Notes: generated by a model not told the origin, from the sequence alone. 64,000 bases of DNA from CAVRAW01 sp963716135 (GCA_963716135.1 OY970289.1:4154001-4218000), one strand, 5' to 3'; positions 16,598 to 30,847 are shown, numbered from the stretch's first letter. Program-made: numbers and translations.

Positions 16598-19224
16598 CTA
16601 TTGTTCCTGCTCTAGCTTTTCGATCGCTTCTAGTAGTCGTTGGCGAATTTGCTCAAGCTGCGCTTCCTCCATAACTTTGCGGCCGTTTTGATCGGTCACA
16701 TAGAAAACGTCCACGCCTTGATCGAGATACGTGCTGATTTTCGCCAGCGACACCGAAAGCCCCAGCTCGAATAAAGTCCTGGTCGTCGTGTACATCAAAC
16801 CCATGCGATCCGACGCGAATACATCGACGATGGTGAACCGTTGCGAGCTGCTATTGTCGACACGCACTTGCGTCGGCAATCCCGGCAGCGCGGCGTCGCG
16901 ATTGCTGGCTGCGGCACGCCACACACGGCGGAATGGCGGCACCTGGCCAGAAATTAGCGCCTCCTGCAGACAACGCTCGATTTCCTGTTGTCGCTCGGGC
17001 GGCGGCTCGTCCGCGTAATCGGGGTCCCGAACGCGAAATCGGTCCAACACCAGGCCATCCACCAGCGTGTTGATGTCGGCCGAAAGAATTTGCAGGCCTT
17101 GGCTCGAGAGCGCGCCGGTGAGCTTGAACACGATGCCCGGCGTAATGTCGTCGTACGTGCCGATTGTGTATTCCACCGTCTTCGTTTCCGGCACGACGCG
17201 ATGCCACACCTCCACTTCGCGGGGGCGCAGTTTCCGCAGCCGTTGTAGTTCCACAGCCACTTGTTCCGGCGGCGTGCTGGCAAGATAAGACGAAGGAAGC
17301 GCGTCGGCTTGCTGATCGAACCAGGGGTCGCGCGATTCGTCGCCGCAAAGCGATTTCACCTGCGCACGTTGCTGGTCCGCCAGCAGCGACGGTGAATCGC
17401 CCGATAGATGCCGCAGCGTGCGCAGATACAAATCGTGCAGCACTTCTCCCTTCCAGGAACTGAGCACGCCTGGCCCCACTGCAGCCAGGTCGGCACAGGT
17501 CAACACGAACAGCATCCGCAACCATTCCGTGGAGCCGACCTCCACGGCAAATCGCACAATCAATTGATCGTCGCTGGTATCGCGGCGGAATGCCAAATGC
17601 GACATGATCAAATGTTTGTGCACCAGAAATCTCAACGCTTCCGCGTCGCGCGGCGGCAATCGCAAGCGCGCAGCCGTTTCCTCCGCAATGCGCCGACCCA
17701 CCTCGCTATGATCCTCCGCGAATCCTTTGCCCAAATCGTGAATCAACAACGCCAAATGCAAAATGCGCTTCTGCGGAACACAACGGTACACTTCGCCCCA
17801 CGGTCGCGGATCGCGCTCCAACGATGCGGCCTCCTCCACCGCCCGCAGGCAGTGCTCGTCGACCGTGAATTTGTGGTACTCGTTGAACTGCAAGAGGCAT
17901 CGGGCGTGCACCATGGCCGGAATCAATTTTTCGAGCACGCCGACTTCGTGCAGGTCGTGCAGCACCGCGCCCAAGCGGCGCGGGTGCTCCAATAGCGACA
18001 AGAATCGAGCGGCGGCCTCGGGCGTCACCGCGTCGGGCAAGCTTGCGCCGCCCGGCGAACCGCTTCCCAGGTACTATGCTTAATCCGCCGATCGTATTTG
18101 CAGGCCAGCTCCGCCAGTTGCAGAATCTCGTCCAAGCTCTGCTGCAGTTTTGGAATGCCGGCACGGGTCGCCCAAATCGATCTGGGGCCCATTCGATAGT
18201 TTCCGCCCACTCGGCGGCTCAAAACCGGCGCCAGGGCCATGCGAACATCGCCACGATGGCGCGCTCCTTCGACGAATCGCGGCACAATGTGCAACACGGC
18301 GCTGGTGTTGCGAAAGTATTCGCGCATGAACTGCTCCACCGGCAGCAGTCCGCTGGCGCCTGCGAAACCCAGCACCTGTGCCTGCCGCACTTGCTCCGCC
18401 CGATCGAGCACGTCTTGCGCTTGGCCGGCATGAAATTGCAACTCATTGCGCACGCGAAGCAAGAATTCGCTCGCTCGGGCCAGCGCCGCATGATCGTCCG
18501 TGCTCAACAGCCCGGATCGTTCCAAATCATCGGCCGAGGCCTGCCCGTATCGGGCAAATCCTATCCAGCGAAGCAGTTGAAGATCGCGCAGTCCGCCGGG
18601 GGAGCGTTTGACATTGGGTTCCAGCAAGTAAACCGTATCGCCGAATTGCAGTCGTTCCTCGGTTCTCGATTTGTCCACCGCCGTGGCCAGGCGCCGCCAA
18701 TGCCGTTGGGCTTTGGCGCGAAACTTTTCGCTGAAGCGGTTGAACAACGACTCGCTGCCGGCCAGCAGTCTGGATTCGATCAAGGAAGTGAAGATGGTTG
18801 CATCTCGCAGTGCCAACGTGCAAGCCTCGGAAACGGTTCGCACGCTCTGGCCGACGATCAAGCCGACGTCCGATAAGTCGCACACCAGCCGCTGCGCCAG
18901 GGGAGCAACGCGATTGGCGGCGGACGAATGCAAAATCATCAGGTCGACATCGGAGTACGGCGCCACTTCGCGCCGGCCGTAGCCGCCGTGGGCAACCAGG
19001 GCAGTTTCACTTGCCAGGGATTGACGATCCGCGGGCGAAAAATCCGCCATCGCTGCTTCATAGTTGCCCAGCACCACGTGGTCCCAAATATCCGCCAGGT
19101 GGCTACACACCTGAATGCTCGGGGAGCCGCCGTCGTGCTGATGCTTGAGCTTGGCGCGCTGGTGGGCCAACCACTGCTTGGCGGCCAATACACCGGGGCG
19201 CAACGTCACGCTGGAAGACATCAT
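16598..19224 (-). CDS. glnD: [Protein-PII] uridylyltransferase/uridylyl-removing enzyme GlnD (one frameshift)
   Basis: GlnD senses glutamine and adds or removes UMP on PII proteins. From 19224 the N-terminal half has the nucleotidyltransferase signature VAHGGYGRREVAPYSDVDLM (residues about 78-97) and the GlnD-specific VKRSPGGLRDLQ. The frame changes at about 18040, where a missing C in TGCCCGACG turns QACPDAVTPE into QACPTR-stop. The second half has the HD domain (FTVDEHCLRAVEE, LLIHDLGKG) and two ACT-like domains (YTIGTYDDITPGIVFKLTGAL; FTIVDVFASDRMGLMYTTTRTL). Joined length about 875 aa, as in E. coli. It starts 29 bp after the glnK stop, so the two are one operon. Confidence 0.92.
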
Positions 19225-19253
19225 CGGCGCCGCCCTTTGCGCTCCATGCCGTG

Positions 19254-19658
<405 letters not shown>

Positions 19659-19835
19659 TCACATTAGTAAACCTCGCATTTGCCCTGCTGAACCAAGGCT
19701 GGAACCGGCGAATTTGTCGCAAATTCGAAGAGCACCGCAGTAAAAGCACTCGCGGTTCGCCCGCATGTGCCGCAAACGACGACCGACGCCACTGGCCGTC
19801 GATTCGACCTCGGCCCGCCGTAAGATGCCGCGCCC

Positions 19836-22220
<2,385 letters not shown>

Positions 22221-22443
22221 TTTCGATTATTTCGTTGATTTGGGAAGCACCGACAGTCGCCCCGCTTGTCAGTGAAAAAGTCACGCTAGCGCCGACGAAA
22301 AAATTCCGATTGTCAGTCTCGCTCCTCAAGGACACCTCACAACATTCAACCCTAGGTTGGCGCTCCTTCGCGCAGACTGCAATCCGCTTAATCTGCGGGA
22401 AGCCGCGGCCGCGCCGAGCAACGGTCGTGCTTGGACTGCCGGT

Positions 22444-22848
22444 TTACGTCTCCGCCAGGAATCGCCCGGCAATTTCAAAGAACGGGCCGGCCGGTCGGCA
22501 ACGTGCCACTCTCAAAAGCACCGTCACATGTTCCTGATTGAGACCCGTCATTTCCAAGCGGAGCACTTTCTCTTTGACCGACTGCGTGTGATACATGCAC
22601 ATTCCGACGATCGAAATGTCGCGGGTGATCGCCAGGAACGGCTCGGCGGTGGGCTGGTGCTGATCGTCCAGCGGCGTCACGCGCACCGGAATCGTGATCG
22701 GATAGCGTAGATGCTGTCGGCGTTCGGGGCCGGCATAGAATTTCTCGCCCCGTATCACTCGCCGGATAAAATTGACCACCTCGGCCGGCGGCGGTGCTTC
22801 TAACTCGTCTTGGACCGCAAGCGGTCCCTCTCCGTACGTACCCATCAC
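22444..22848 (-). CDS. PilZ-domain c-di-GMP-binding protein
   Basis: A 134-aa protein with the PilZ signature: RRQHLRYPITIPV (RxxxR type) at about residues 43-55 and RDISIVGMCMY (DxSxxG) at about 76-86. PilZ domains bind cyclic di-GMP and control motility, adhesion or exopolysaccharide. The start may be ATG 22845 (MGTYGEG), one codon in. It lies upstream of and in the same direction as the hybrid kinase, about 220 bp away, and could feed the same surface-lifestyle pathway. The spacer between them shows no gene. Confidence 0.85.
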   Translation of the reverse strand: MMGTYGEGPLAVQDELEAPPPAEVVNFIRRVIRGEKFYAGPERRQHLRYPITIPVRVTPLDDQHQPTAEPFLAITRDISIVGMCMYHTQSVKEKVLRLEMTGLNQEHVTVLLRVARCRPAGPFFEIAGRFLAET

Positions 22849-23168
22849 ATGTGCCCCTATGTGAATTTCGAACTACTAGCTTGTCGCGAAAGCCTTTCCG
22901 GATGGCCGGCCAGATCGACAGGCCGACAAAAGGTCCCAAGAAAAGTATGCAGTGCGTAATGGCACGTAGCGGTGGAGGAACTGCCACCTGAAAAAAGGCG
23001 GCCTGCCGTAGTGGTGCATTCTCATAATATCCGGCATAAACGTAGCACCTTAACGGGGGGGCCACCGTCGCCGACCCCAACCGCTCGCAATCAAAATGCC
23101 GCCAGAGAAGCATTCAGATCGGTAGAATATGCGGTTTCCAAAATCCCCACGGACGATCCGGCATTCCC
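22849..23168. other. Divergent spacer between pilZ gene and ettA
   Basis: About 320 bp between two divergent genes, so promoters for both must lie here. I see no convincing ORF, hairpin or repeat. There is a G7 run at about 23055. Confidence 0.5.
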
Positions 23169-24841
<1,673 letters not shown>

Positions 24842-24850
24842 ACCGGCGCT

Positions 24851-25432
24851 TCACTTCACCTCGCCGCAGTCGGCGATGATGATCTTGGCCTGCGTCGCCC
24901 CGCTGGGCGATCCGAGCGCTTCGATCTTCTGCACCACGTCCATGCCGTCGACCACGTGGCCGAACACCACGTGCTTGCCGTCCAAAAACGGCGTCGGCGC
25001 GGTGCAGATGAAAAACTGCGAACCGTTCGTGTTCGGACCGGCGTTCGCCATGCTCACGGTGCCCGGGCCAGTGTGCTTGAGATTAAAATTCTCGTCGGCG
25101 AATTTTTCGCCGTAGATCGATTTTCCCCCCGTGCCGTTGCCCGCGGTGAAATCTCCCCCCTGGCACATGAAGCCGGGAATCACGCGATGGAACGGGCAGC
25201 CCTTATAGCCGAAGCCCTTTTCGCCGGTGCACAGTTCGCGGAAGTTTTCAGCGGTCTTGGGCACCGCGTCGCTGCGCAGTTCAATCACCACGCGCCCCAG
25301 CGGCTTCCCGTCGGCCGTCACGTCGAAATACACCCGCGGCAATTTTTGATTGTCGGCGCCGAACGCAATCGAAGCGCCCATCGCACTAGTCACGGCAATG
25401 AACGACAGAACTAGCAGCTTGCGAGAAATCAT
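24851..25432 (-). CDS. Secreted cyclophilin-type peptidyl-prolyl isomerase
   Basis: About 193 aa from ATG 25432, which has GGAGAGG just upstream. Longer frames lack a ribosome site. A signal peptide ([26 protein letters not shown]) is followed by a complete cyclophilin domain: [15 protein letters not shown] (catalytic Arg), [23 protein letters not shown] and a C-terminal [12 protein letters not shown]. It should catalyse proline isomerisation during folding of exported proteins in the periplasm. It converges with ettA, the two stops being about 10 bp apart. Confidence 0.95.
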   Translation of the reverse strand: MISRKLLVLSFIAVTSAMGASIAFGADNQKLPRVYFDVTADGKPLGRVVIELRSDAVPKTAENFRELCTGEKGFGYKGCPFHRVIPGFMCQGGDFTAGNGTGGKSIYGEKFADENFNLKHTGPGTVSMANAGPNTNGSQFFICTAPTPFLDGKHVVFGHVVDGMDVVQKIEALGSPSGATQAKIIIADCGEVK

Positions 25433-25534
25433 GATCCTCTCCGTAGGGTTAGACAACGGCAAAAGTGTGTCGCGACATTTTAGCGGAAGCGTCCAAAAGC
25501 GCACAGCGGCGCAGAAAGGGCGCAAGTTTCACTG

Positions 25535-26608
25535 CTAGCGGCGCCGCTTAGACAACGCTTTGCCGGGCGCTACCACCAAGCAAATGCCCAGCGCCGCTAA
25601 AACCATCGTCGAAGGTTCCGGCACAAACTCGCCCGTTGAATAGGCAATGAGGTTCGAATTGCTGTAGTAAATGCCATCGAAACTGACAAATACGGTCGCT
25701 CCTGTTCGATCCACAACCATGTCGTGCCCACGATCAGCAGCGGAAAATTGCCCAAGGTATTCGGACGTCGCTACATCGTACACGTCAACAGCGGTCGGAT
25801 AAAGCGAATGCAGCGCAAATGCAAACTTGTCACCTGGACTGAATGCTAACGCATTCGGATAGGCTCCTGTTGCAAAGTCTTTGTTAACCGTCATATCGTC
25901 CGTGTCAAAAGCTGGGATCTTGTAGCCTAGATATCCGTAGCCACTAACATAAGCGAGCTTCGAGCCATTGTGGCTGAGCACTAATTGCTCGCCGTTTTCG
26001 CCAAAGTCGGTGCCGTTATTAGTCCAAAGTACGTTTGGCGTGGATGTCGTCACATCGATTTTCGTAATGCTCCCCGGAGAGATGCCAAAGTTCGCATAGT
26101 AGAGCGTTTTGCGGTCCGGGCTGATCTGCAAGCCGCCGTAATTCACCGAGTCGGCCGGCACGTCGGGACCCGTGGAGGCGCCTGTCGTCGCATCCATTTG
26201 GAAGATGTTAGTGCCCGTTAGCACATAAAGCCGATTCTCGAAACCGGCTGCCACCGAGAGTCCTGCTCCAGGAAGTGTGTTTTGCAAAGTTTGGGTTTGC
26301 GTATCTACCACATAAGTCGAACCGCCGGCGATATACAAATATTGGCCATCCGGCGAGAGCGACATCCCATAAGATGCACTGGGCAAGGGAATGGTATTGG
26401 TAACCGTAATGCTATTAGTGTCGATAATCTCGAGGCCTGAGTCAGTGGTGGCATAAACGTACGGGAGATACGGATCCGCCAAAAGCCCGTTTGCATGAAA
26501 GTCGAACTGCCTTTCCACGGTGCCCAACGGGTCGGCGCCGAAACAATCCCGGTTCAACCAGACAGCAGCGCACAGAGCGAAACAAATCGCATAACCAGTC
26601 CGAAGCAT
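25535..26608 (-). CDS. PEP-CTERM beta-propeller protein
   Basis: A 357-aa exported protein with signal peptide (residues 1-25). The body is made of YVTN-type beta-propeller repeats (DPYLPYVYATTDSGLEIIDT; SPDGQYLYIAGGSTYVVDT; SPDRKTLYYANFG). The C-terminal sorting signal is complete: VPEPSTMVLAALG, a hydrophobic helix and KRRR. PEP-CTERM proteins are processed by an exosortase and usually end up in the cell envelope or extracellular matrix. No exosortase is in this window. Base composition is lower in GC than its neighbours. Confidence 0.88.
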   Translation of the reverse strand: MLRTGYAICFALCAAVWLNRDCFGADPLGTVERQFDFHANGLLADPYLPYVYATTDSGLEIIDTNSITVTNTIPLPSASYGMSLSPDGQYLYIAGGSTYVVDTQTQTLQNTLPGAGLSVAAGFENRLYVLTGTNIFQMDATTGASTGPDVPADSVNYGGLQISPDRKTLYYANFGISPGSITKIDVTTSTPNVLWTNNGTDFGENGEQLVLSHNGSKLAYVSGYGYLGYKIPAFDTDDMTVNKDFATGAYPNALAFSPGDKFAFALHSLYPTAVDVYDVATSEYLGQFSAADRGHDMVVDRTGATVFVSFDGIYYSNSNLIAYSTGEFVPEPSTMVLAALGICLVVAPGKALSKRRR

Positions 26609-26625
26609 TGCCCCCCTCCGAGAAT

Positions 26626-26838
26626 CTAAAGGTTTACCATCGAAGATTTGAAATCTTTGTTTCGAAGCTGGCGAAAGCGCAGCGTCACCAATCCTACTCC
26701 CAGCGCCGCCAGCACGAACGTCGAAAGCTCAAACGATGCGCGGAGTTCTGGTTGAGCCAAGGCAATCGCTGGCGACACGCCCGCGCAGGCAGCAACGCAA
26801 AACAAAAACCAGGAATCCGCGTATCGAACAATCCGCAT
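26626..26838 (-). CDS. Tiny exported protein resembling a bare signal peptide plus PEP-CTERM-like tail
   Basis: 70 aa. The N-terminal part (RIVRYADSWFLFCVAACAGVSPAIALAQ) reads as a signal peptide. After about ten residues comes FELSTFVLAALGVGLVTLRFRQLRNK, which matches the layout of a PEP-CTERM tail (PEPSTFVLAALG, hydrophobic stretch, basic end), but FEL replaces PEP. It lies 17 bp upstream of the PEP-CTERM propeller gene and may be an eroded or internally deleted paralogue. It could also be a non-functional frame, as the ribosome site is weak. Confidence 0.4.
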   Translation of the reverse strand: MRIVRYADSWFLFCVAACAGVSPAIALAQPELRASFELSTFVLAALGVGLVTLRFRQLRNKDFKSSMVNL

Positions 26839-27097
26839 CCATCACCCAAAAGAAGGAACGTTGGCAGAAATGAAACCGAGCCAAACGCGTGGGTGATTAG
26901 CAATTCCAGAGCGTTGAATTTAGAAGCACGTTCCCGCGGACGCCTAAGACCCCCTTAGAGTACACCAAAAATCAATCCGTGTCACACTTTTAGGCAGCAA
27001 TTTTTGACTTTTTTTGTCTTACACGCATCCGCGTTATCGACGACGTGCTCCCAGACGACTACGATTTCTGCCCATCGCCAGTCAAAGGAGGCATATC

Positions 27098-27931
27098 ATG
27101 AACTCAGCAGCGCTACGCGGGAAAATCGCTTTAGTCACCGGCGCCAGTCGCGGGGCAGGGGCGGGAATTGCAGCATCGCTCGGAGAGGCCGGCGCGACGG
27201 TCTACGTCACCGGCCGCAGCGTGCGCGGCAATTCCACGGAAGACATGCCCGGCACGATCGAAGACACAGCCGACGAAGTCACCCGCCGCGGAGGAAGAGG
27301 CATCGCTGTCCGCTGCGACCACACCGTGGACGATGAAGTGGAGCAACTGTTCGCGCGCATTCGCGAGGAACAGGGCCGGCTCGATCTGCTGGTGAACAAC
27401 GTATGGGGTGGATACGAGCAGCACGATTTCAAATCGTTCATGGCCCCCTTCTGGGAACAACCCCGAGAGTACTGGGACAAAATGTTCGTCGCCGGAGTTC
27501 GCGCCCATCTCGTCGCCAGCCAAATGGCCGTGCCGCTGATGATGCCGCAAAAGCAAGGTTTAATTGTCAGCACGATCGCCTGGGACGGCGGCAAGTATCT
27601 CAAAAACATCTACTACGACCTTTCCAAGACAGCGATCTCGCGCATGGCGCTGGGCATGGCCCAGGAACTCAAACCGCACAATGTCGCCGCCATCGCGCTG
27701 GCCCCGGGGTTCATGCGCACCGAAAGAGTGATGGCCGCGCACGCCCAGCACCCCTTCGACCTAAGCGGCACCGAATCGACCGAGTATTTAGGGCGAGCGG
27801 TGGCGGCGCTGGCCGGCGACCCCAACATCATGCAGCGCAGCGGCCAGACGCTGACCGTCGGCGACCTTGCACAAGAATACGGTTTTACCGACGTCGACGG
27901 AAAACAGCCCCCCCCATTTCGTTCAAGTTAG
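27098..27931 (+). CDS. Short-chain dehydrogenase/reductase
   Basis: About 277 aa from ATG 27098, which has AAGGAGG six bases upstream. Rossmann TGASRGAGAGIA lies at residues 14-25. NNVWGG takes the place of the usual NNAG, then the catalytic Ser in IVSTIAW and YYDLSKTAISR (YxxxK). The C-terminal half has the PGFMRTERV substrate loop. SDRs oxidise or reduce alcohols and ketones with NAD(P)H. The substrate here is unknown. It stands alone, divergent from the PEP-CTERM pair. Confidence 0.9.
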   Translation: MNSAALRGKIALVTGASRGAGAGIAASLGEAGATVYVTGRSVRGNSTEDMPGTIEDTADEVTRRGGRGIAVRCDHTVDDEVEQLFARIREEQGRLDLLVNNVWGGYEQHDFKSFMAPFWEQPREYWDKMFVAGVRAHLVASQMAVPLMMPQKQGLIVSTIAWDGGKYLKNIYYDLSKTAISRMALGMAQELKPHNVAAIALAPGFMRTERVMAAHAQHPFDLSGTESTEYLGRAVAALAGDPNIMQRSGQTLTVGDLAQEYGFTDVDGKQPPPFRSS

Positions 27932-28052
27932 TTGCGCACCACTTGACCTCCTCGCAGCCGCGGGTTAACTAGAATCTACTACGCCTGTTGCCGCGCTCGC
28001 GGCATGCACGGCAGTCGTTCAGGAACCAATCATTTATTGCGGGGAGTGAGCT

Positions 28053-28187
28053 GTGACCGTCATTCGTGTGGGAACCACGCAGAAGTACGCCGAAGGCTGG
28101 GAACTCGCGTTCGGCAAAGGCAACAAGCGGAAGTCGGGCTCAACGGCAACGGCCATGAAGAGAAAAAAGCGAAAAGCGAAGCGATAA
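28053..28187 (+). CDS. 44-aa basic small protein (MTVIRVGTTQKYAEGW)
   Basis: GTG start with GGGGAG five bases upstream. The protein reads MTVIRVGTTQKYAEGWELAF then a Lys/Arg/Ser-rich tail ending KRKKRKAKR. I recall short proteins with this N-terminal pattern in other planctomycetes, so I think it is real. Function unknown; the tail suggests RNA or DNA binding. The gene ends next to the 'TGACCAA' word repeat. Confidence 0.6.
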   Translation: MTVIRVGTTQKYAEGWELAFGKGNKRKSGSTATAMKRKKRKAKR

Positions 28188-28195
28188 AGGCGCAA

Positions 28196-28264
28196 ATGAC
28201 CAAGCACCAATGACCAATGTCTGAGGTGTTCTCAATTGGTCATTGCGATTTGGTCATTGGTCAT
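28196..28264. repeat. Word-repeat hairpin, ATGACCAA type (convergent junction)
   Basis: Direct copies of ATGACCAA/CACCAATG on the left are answered by their reverse complements (CATTGGTCAT, TTTGGTCATTGG) on the right. It lies between two convergent genes, so it may act as a bidirectional terminator. The same words recur at 29087-29163. Confidence 0.7.
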
Positions 28265-28266
28265 TC

Positions 28267-28758
28267 TCACATCAGCGTGCCCGATTGCGGGTCGACGCCG
28301 ATTCCGCCGGTCAGTTCCACCAGCGCGTCCATCACGCTCAAAAGCGCGCTAGGGTCGAGCATGTCTCCCTCGTCTTCCTCCTCGTCCCCCACAGCGTCGA
28401 TCTGCTGCTCGAAGTGCAGGATGTCGAACTTGGCGTCACAGTTGCCCAACTCGGCCAGCTTGGGACGGTCGGCGGCGTCGACCAATCCTTTCATCTCCTG
28501 CTGCAGTTGCACCACTTGTTCAGCGACTTCGTCGCCGGTTTCGAAGCTGATGTCCATGGCGGCGTAATCTTGCGGCGCACGGATCGTCAGCGATTCGAAT
28601 CGTCCCTTATCGTCGGCCTCGGCGTTGACCAGCTCGAACCGCGAACTGAGCGTTTTCAAGGCGCGCTCCACTTTCGCCAATGACGGACGGCGCGAGAGAG
28701 GAAACATCACGAAGTAGGTTTCGCGCCACTTGTAGCCTTGTTCTTCGAAGGTTGACAT
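28267..28758 (-). CDS. Hypothetical protein, acidic C-terminus
   Basis: About 163 aa from ATG 28758 (MSTFEEQGYKW), with GGAGG about nine bases upstream. Residues 10-60 look like a mixed alpha/beta domain (YFVMFPLSRRPSLAKVERAL, RFELVNAEADDKGRFESLTI). The C-terminal part has an acidic DEEEDEGD loop followed by a helix. I do not know a named family; it looks like a conserved soluble planctomycete protein. The acidic 80-aa gene downstream (28831-29073) lies on the same strand just upstream in transcription and may be its partner. Confidence 0.65.
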   Translation of the reverse strand: MSTFEEQGYKWRETYFVMFPLSRRPSLAKVERALKTLSSRFELVNAEADDKGRFESLTIRAPQDYAAMDISFETGDEVAEQVVQLQQEMKGLVDAADRPKLAELGNCDAKFDILHFEQQIDAVGDEEEDEGDMLDPSALLSVMDALVELTGGIGVDPQSGTLM

Positions 28759-28830
28759 GGCGATTGCCTCCGGGCCCGACATACACGGCATGCGCGCCGA
28801 CAGTGTATCATGCCGTGCCGAAGCGAGCGA

Positions 28831-29073
28831 CTACTCTTCTTCTTCCCAATTTCCGTCGCCGTCGCCCACGCCCCCTTGCCATTGCTCCAGCGCTTCCAGC
28901 ACGGTGTCGCGCTCCTCGCGCTTGGCCCACACCGATTCTCCCTGCTCCAAGCGGATTTCGTAATTCCCTTCTTGGGTGCAATCTTCATGGCCGCAAAAAT
29001 GCGGCGTCGCCGCCACCCACAAGATGCGGTACAGCGGGATATGCTTATCGTCGACTACGCAGAAAATTGACAT
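28831..29073 (-). CDS. Small hypothetical protein with acidic tail (80 aa)
   Basis: Start taken at ATG 29073 (MSIFCVVDDKHIPLYRILWV). The longer frame upstream is built from the word repeat (MVIGIWSLEN). A CGHEDCTQEGNYEIRLEQGESVW segment has two Cys and one His. The C-terminus is DGDGNWEEEE. The CxxxxC/His pattern could bind a metal but is too short to call a zinc finger. It is transcribed just before the 163-aa hypothetical gene, with a gap of about 70 bp. Confidence 0.55.
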   Translation of the reverse strand: MSIFCVVDDKHIPLYRILWVAATPHFCGHEDCTQEGNYEIRLEQGESVWAKREERDTVLEALEQWQGGVGDGDGNWEEEE

Positions 29074-29086
29074 GGCGTAATTCTCT

Positions 29087-29163
29087 AATGACCAAATCCC
29101 AATGACCAATCACCAATACCCTGACTGTCCTCGTCATTGGTCATTCGTGCTTGGTCATTGGTC
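29087..29163. repeat. Word-repeat hairpin, ATGACCAA type (second copy)
   Basis: ATGACCAA, CCAATGACCAATCACCAA on the left and CATTGGTCATTCGTGCTTGGTCATTGG on the right form a long imperfect stem. The same words occur at 28196-28264, 0.8 kb away. It sits between the proC stop and the start of the 80-aa gene. Confidence 0.7.
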
Positions 29164-29203
29164 CTTCTTTTCCCATTATTTGTTCCAGCGTTATACGCTT
29201 CCA

Positions 29204-30016
29204 TTAACCGCCTGCCAACTCGGTTGCTCGGCGGGCCGCGGCCTCGACGGCCGAAATCAATGCACCGCGCACGCCATGATTCTCCATGACATGCAGTCCG
29301 GCAATGGTAGTGCCGCCCGGGCTGGCCACCTTGTCTTTGAGCACCCCGGGATGTTCGCCCGTCGCCAAGATCATTTCGGCGGCCCCCTTTACGGTTTGCG
29401 CCGCCAGCCGCAAAGCCACCTCGCGCGCCAGGCCCAGGCGAACGCCGCCGTCGGCCAGTGCCTCGATCATCACGTACACATACGCCGGACCGGAGCCCGA
29501 AAGCCCGGTGACGGCATCCAACAACTTTTCTTCGACCGCCACGGCCAGGCCTACCGAACCGAGAAGCTGCGCCACCAGTTGACCATCGGCGGCCGTCGCG
29601 CCGGGACCCAGGCAATAAGCGCTCGCGCTTTGTCCCACGAGGCAGGGAGTGTTCGGCATCACGCGCACCAGCCGACATGCGCCCAAGCTTTCGGCCAGCG
29701 ACGCCAACCGAACTCCGGTGACGATGGAGATCAACAACTTGTCGGCCGACAAAGCGCCACGCAATTCGCTCATCGCCGCCATTGCTTGCTGCGGCTTGAC
29801 CGCCAGCACGATCACGTCGCATTGCTTCGCCAGCTCGGAATTGCCGGCGCATTTCTTGCAGCCGGGCAACAAACGGGCAAACTCATCGAGCGCGGCCGCC
29901 ACCGGATCGGCGGCGGCAATCTGCCCGCCTGCTAGCAAGCCGCCGCGCACAAACCCCTGGGCCAATGCCCGGGCCATCTGTCCGGCGCCGATAAAGCCAA
30001 TCGTTTGACTCAACAT
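29204..30016 (-). CDS. proC: Pyrroline-5-carboxylate reductase
   Basis: Last step of proline synthesis: reduction of 1-pyrroline-5-carboxylate with NAD(P)H. The protein starts MLSQTIGFIGAGQMARAL (Rossmann GxGxMA). It has DVIVLAVKPQQ, RVMPNTPCLVGQSA and the ProC signature TGLSGSGPAYVYVMIEALADGG. It closes with KVASPGGTTIAGLHVME. About 270 aa, normal length. ATG 30025 is an alternative start; neither has a clear ribosome site. Confidence 0.95.
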   Translation of the reverse strand: MLSQTIGFIGAGQMARALAQGFVRGGLLAGGQIAAADPVAAALDEFARLLPGCKKCAGNSELAKQCDVIVLAVKPQQAMAAMSELRGALSADKLLISIVTGVRLASLAESLGACRLVRVMPNTPCLVGQSASAYCLGPGATAADGQLVAQLLGSVGLAVAVEEKLLDAVTGLSGSGPAYVYVMIEALADGGVRLGLAREVALRLAAQTVKGAAEMILATGEHPGVLKDKVASPGGTTIAGLHVMENHGVRGALISAVEAAARRATELAGG

Positions 30017-30222
30017 GCGGGTCATTAAGCGGTTGGGAAAGGCCGCTATCAATCTGCTGCAATGCTACGTCACGCCGCACGATCCGACAACGCCGCATGG
30101 CGAATTCGTCTGGACCAATCGGCGACTTTTTGCGACACTCCGCGGCCTTTCCGGACCAATTCGGGCGTGCGGCCCGAGAATCCAATCTTGCACGACGGCA
30201 CTCGTCACGGAGGATTCAAATC

Positions 30223-30537
30223 ATGTCGTTGGGTCGAATTTTTGCAGCGGTATGTGCGGCGGCCCTCGGATGCATGGCGCTCCTCACGCCGGCGGATAGC
30301 TGGGCGCGTGGATCCGGTCCCGCGTTGTCGCAAGCGCCCCCCTGGTCCAATGGCGGCGCCGCGGTCACCAAGGATGGTTCGCAAATGACGGTCGTGGGCG
30401 GCAACGATTTGGATCGAGACATTCCGCTTGTCGACGTGGCCAGCAACAGCAAATTGAAGAAGAAGCCGCCGCCATCGTTCTGGAGCCGATTGAGGCATCC
30501 CAGCCAATGGTTCAGCAGCTCAAAATCGAAAAAGTAA
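30223..30537 (+). CDS. Small secreted protein (104 aa)
   Basis: ATG 30223 has GGAGG nine bases upstream. A signal peptide (MSLGRIFAAVCAAALGCMALLTPADSWA) is followed by a polar segment, then KKKPPPSFWSRLRHPSQWFSSSKSKK at the C-terminus. No family recognised. The Trp/Phe-rich basic tail could interact with membranes or anionic polymers. It heads a plus-strand cluster of three small exported proteins. Confidence 0.6.
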   Translation: MSLGRIFAAVCAAALGCMALLTPADSWARGSGPALSQAPPWSNGGAAVTKDGSQMTVVGGNDLDRDIPLVDVASNSKLKKKPPPSFWSRLRHPSQWFSSSKSKK

Positions 30538-30593
30538 CTTCGACCAGGCGAGCCGGGAGCGTCAGCGACCGGAGTAACAATTAGGCAGTTCAC

Positions 30594-30776
30594 ATGCCGA
30601 TGATGTTCCCTTCACGTCGTTCATTCGGCGCCGCGCTGCTGGCAGGCTGTCTGCTGCTGCTGGTGGCGCTGCCGGGCTGCAGGCTGTTCGGCCAAAACTC
30701 GAACACCGCCAGACAGCAAAAGGACAGTCCCCAAACGGTCGGCGAATGGATGAAGCAGCCGCGCGTCGAACCCTGA
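30594..30776 (+). CDS. Small lipoprotein (60 aa)
   Basis: The hydrophobic N-terminus (FGAALLAGCLLLLVALPGC) ends in a lipobox-like LPGC at about residue 29. A 31-residue polar tail ends KDSPQTVGEWMKQPRVEP. It should be lipidated and anchored at the membrane. Role unknown. It lies 56 bp after the secreted 104-aa gene. Confidence 0.55.
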   Translation: MPMMFPSRRSFGAALLAGCLLLLVALPGCRLFGQNSNTARQQKDSPQTVGEWMKQPRVEP

Positions 30777-30847
30777 TTCTTGTCGCAGCGGCGCGCGTCG
30801 TGCGGCACGGAAAAGTTGATCGTGGCGTTTTCGTTCAATTGCATTGC

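Noticed and set aside
28196..29163. CRISPR array
   Set aside because: Words are 7-10 bp, adjacent, without unique spacers, and are mirrored rather than only direct; no cas genes nearby.
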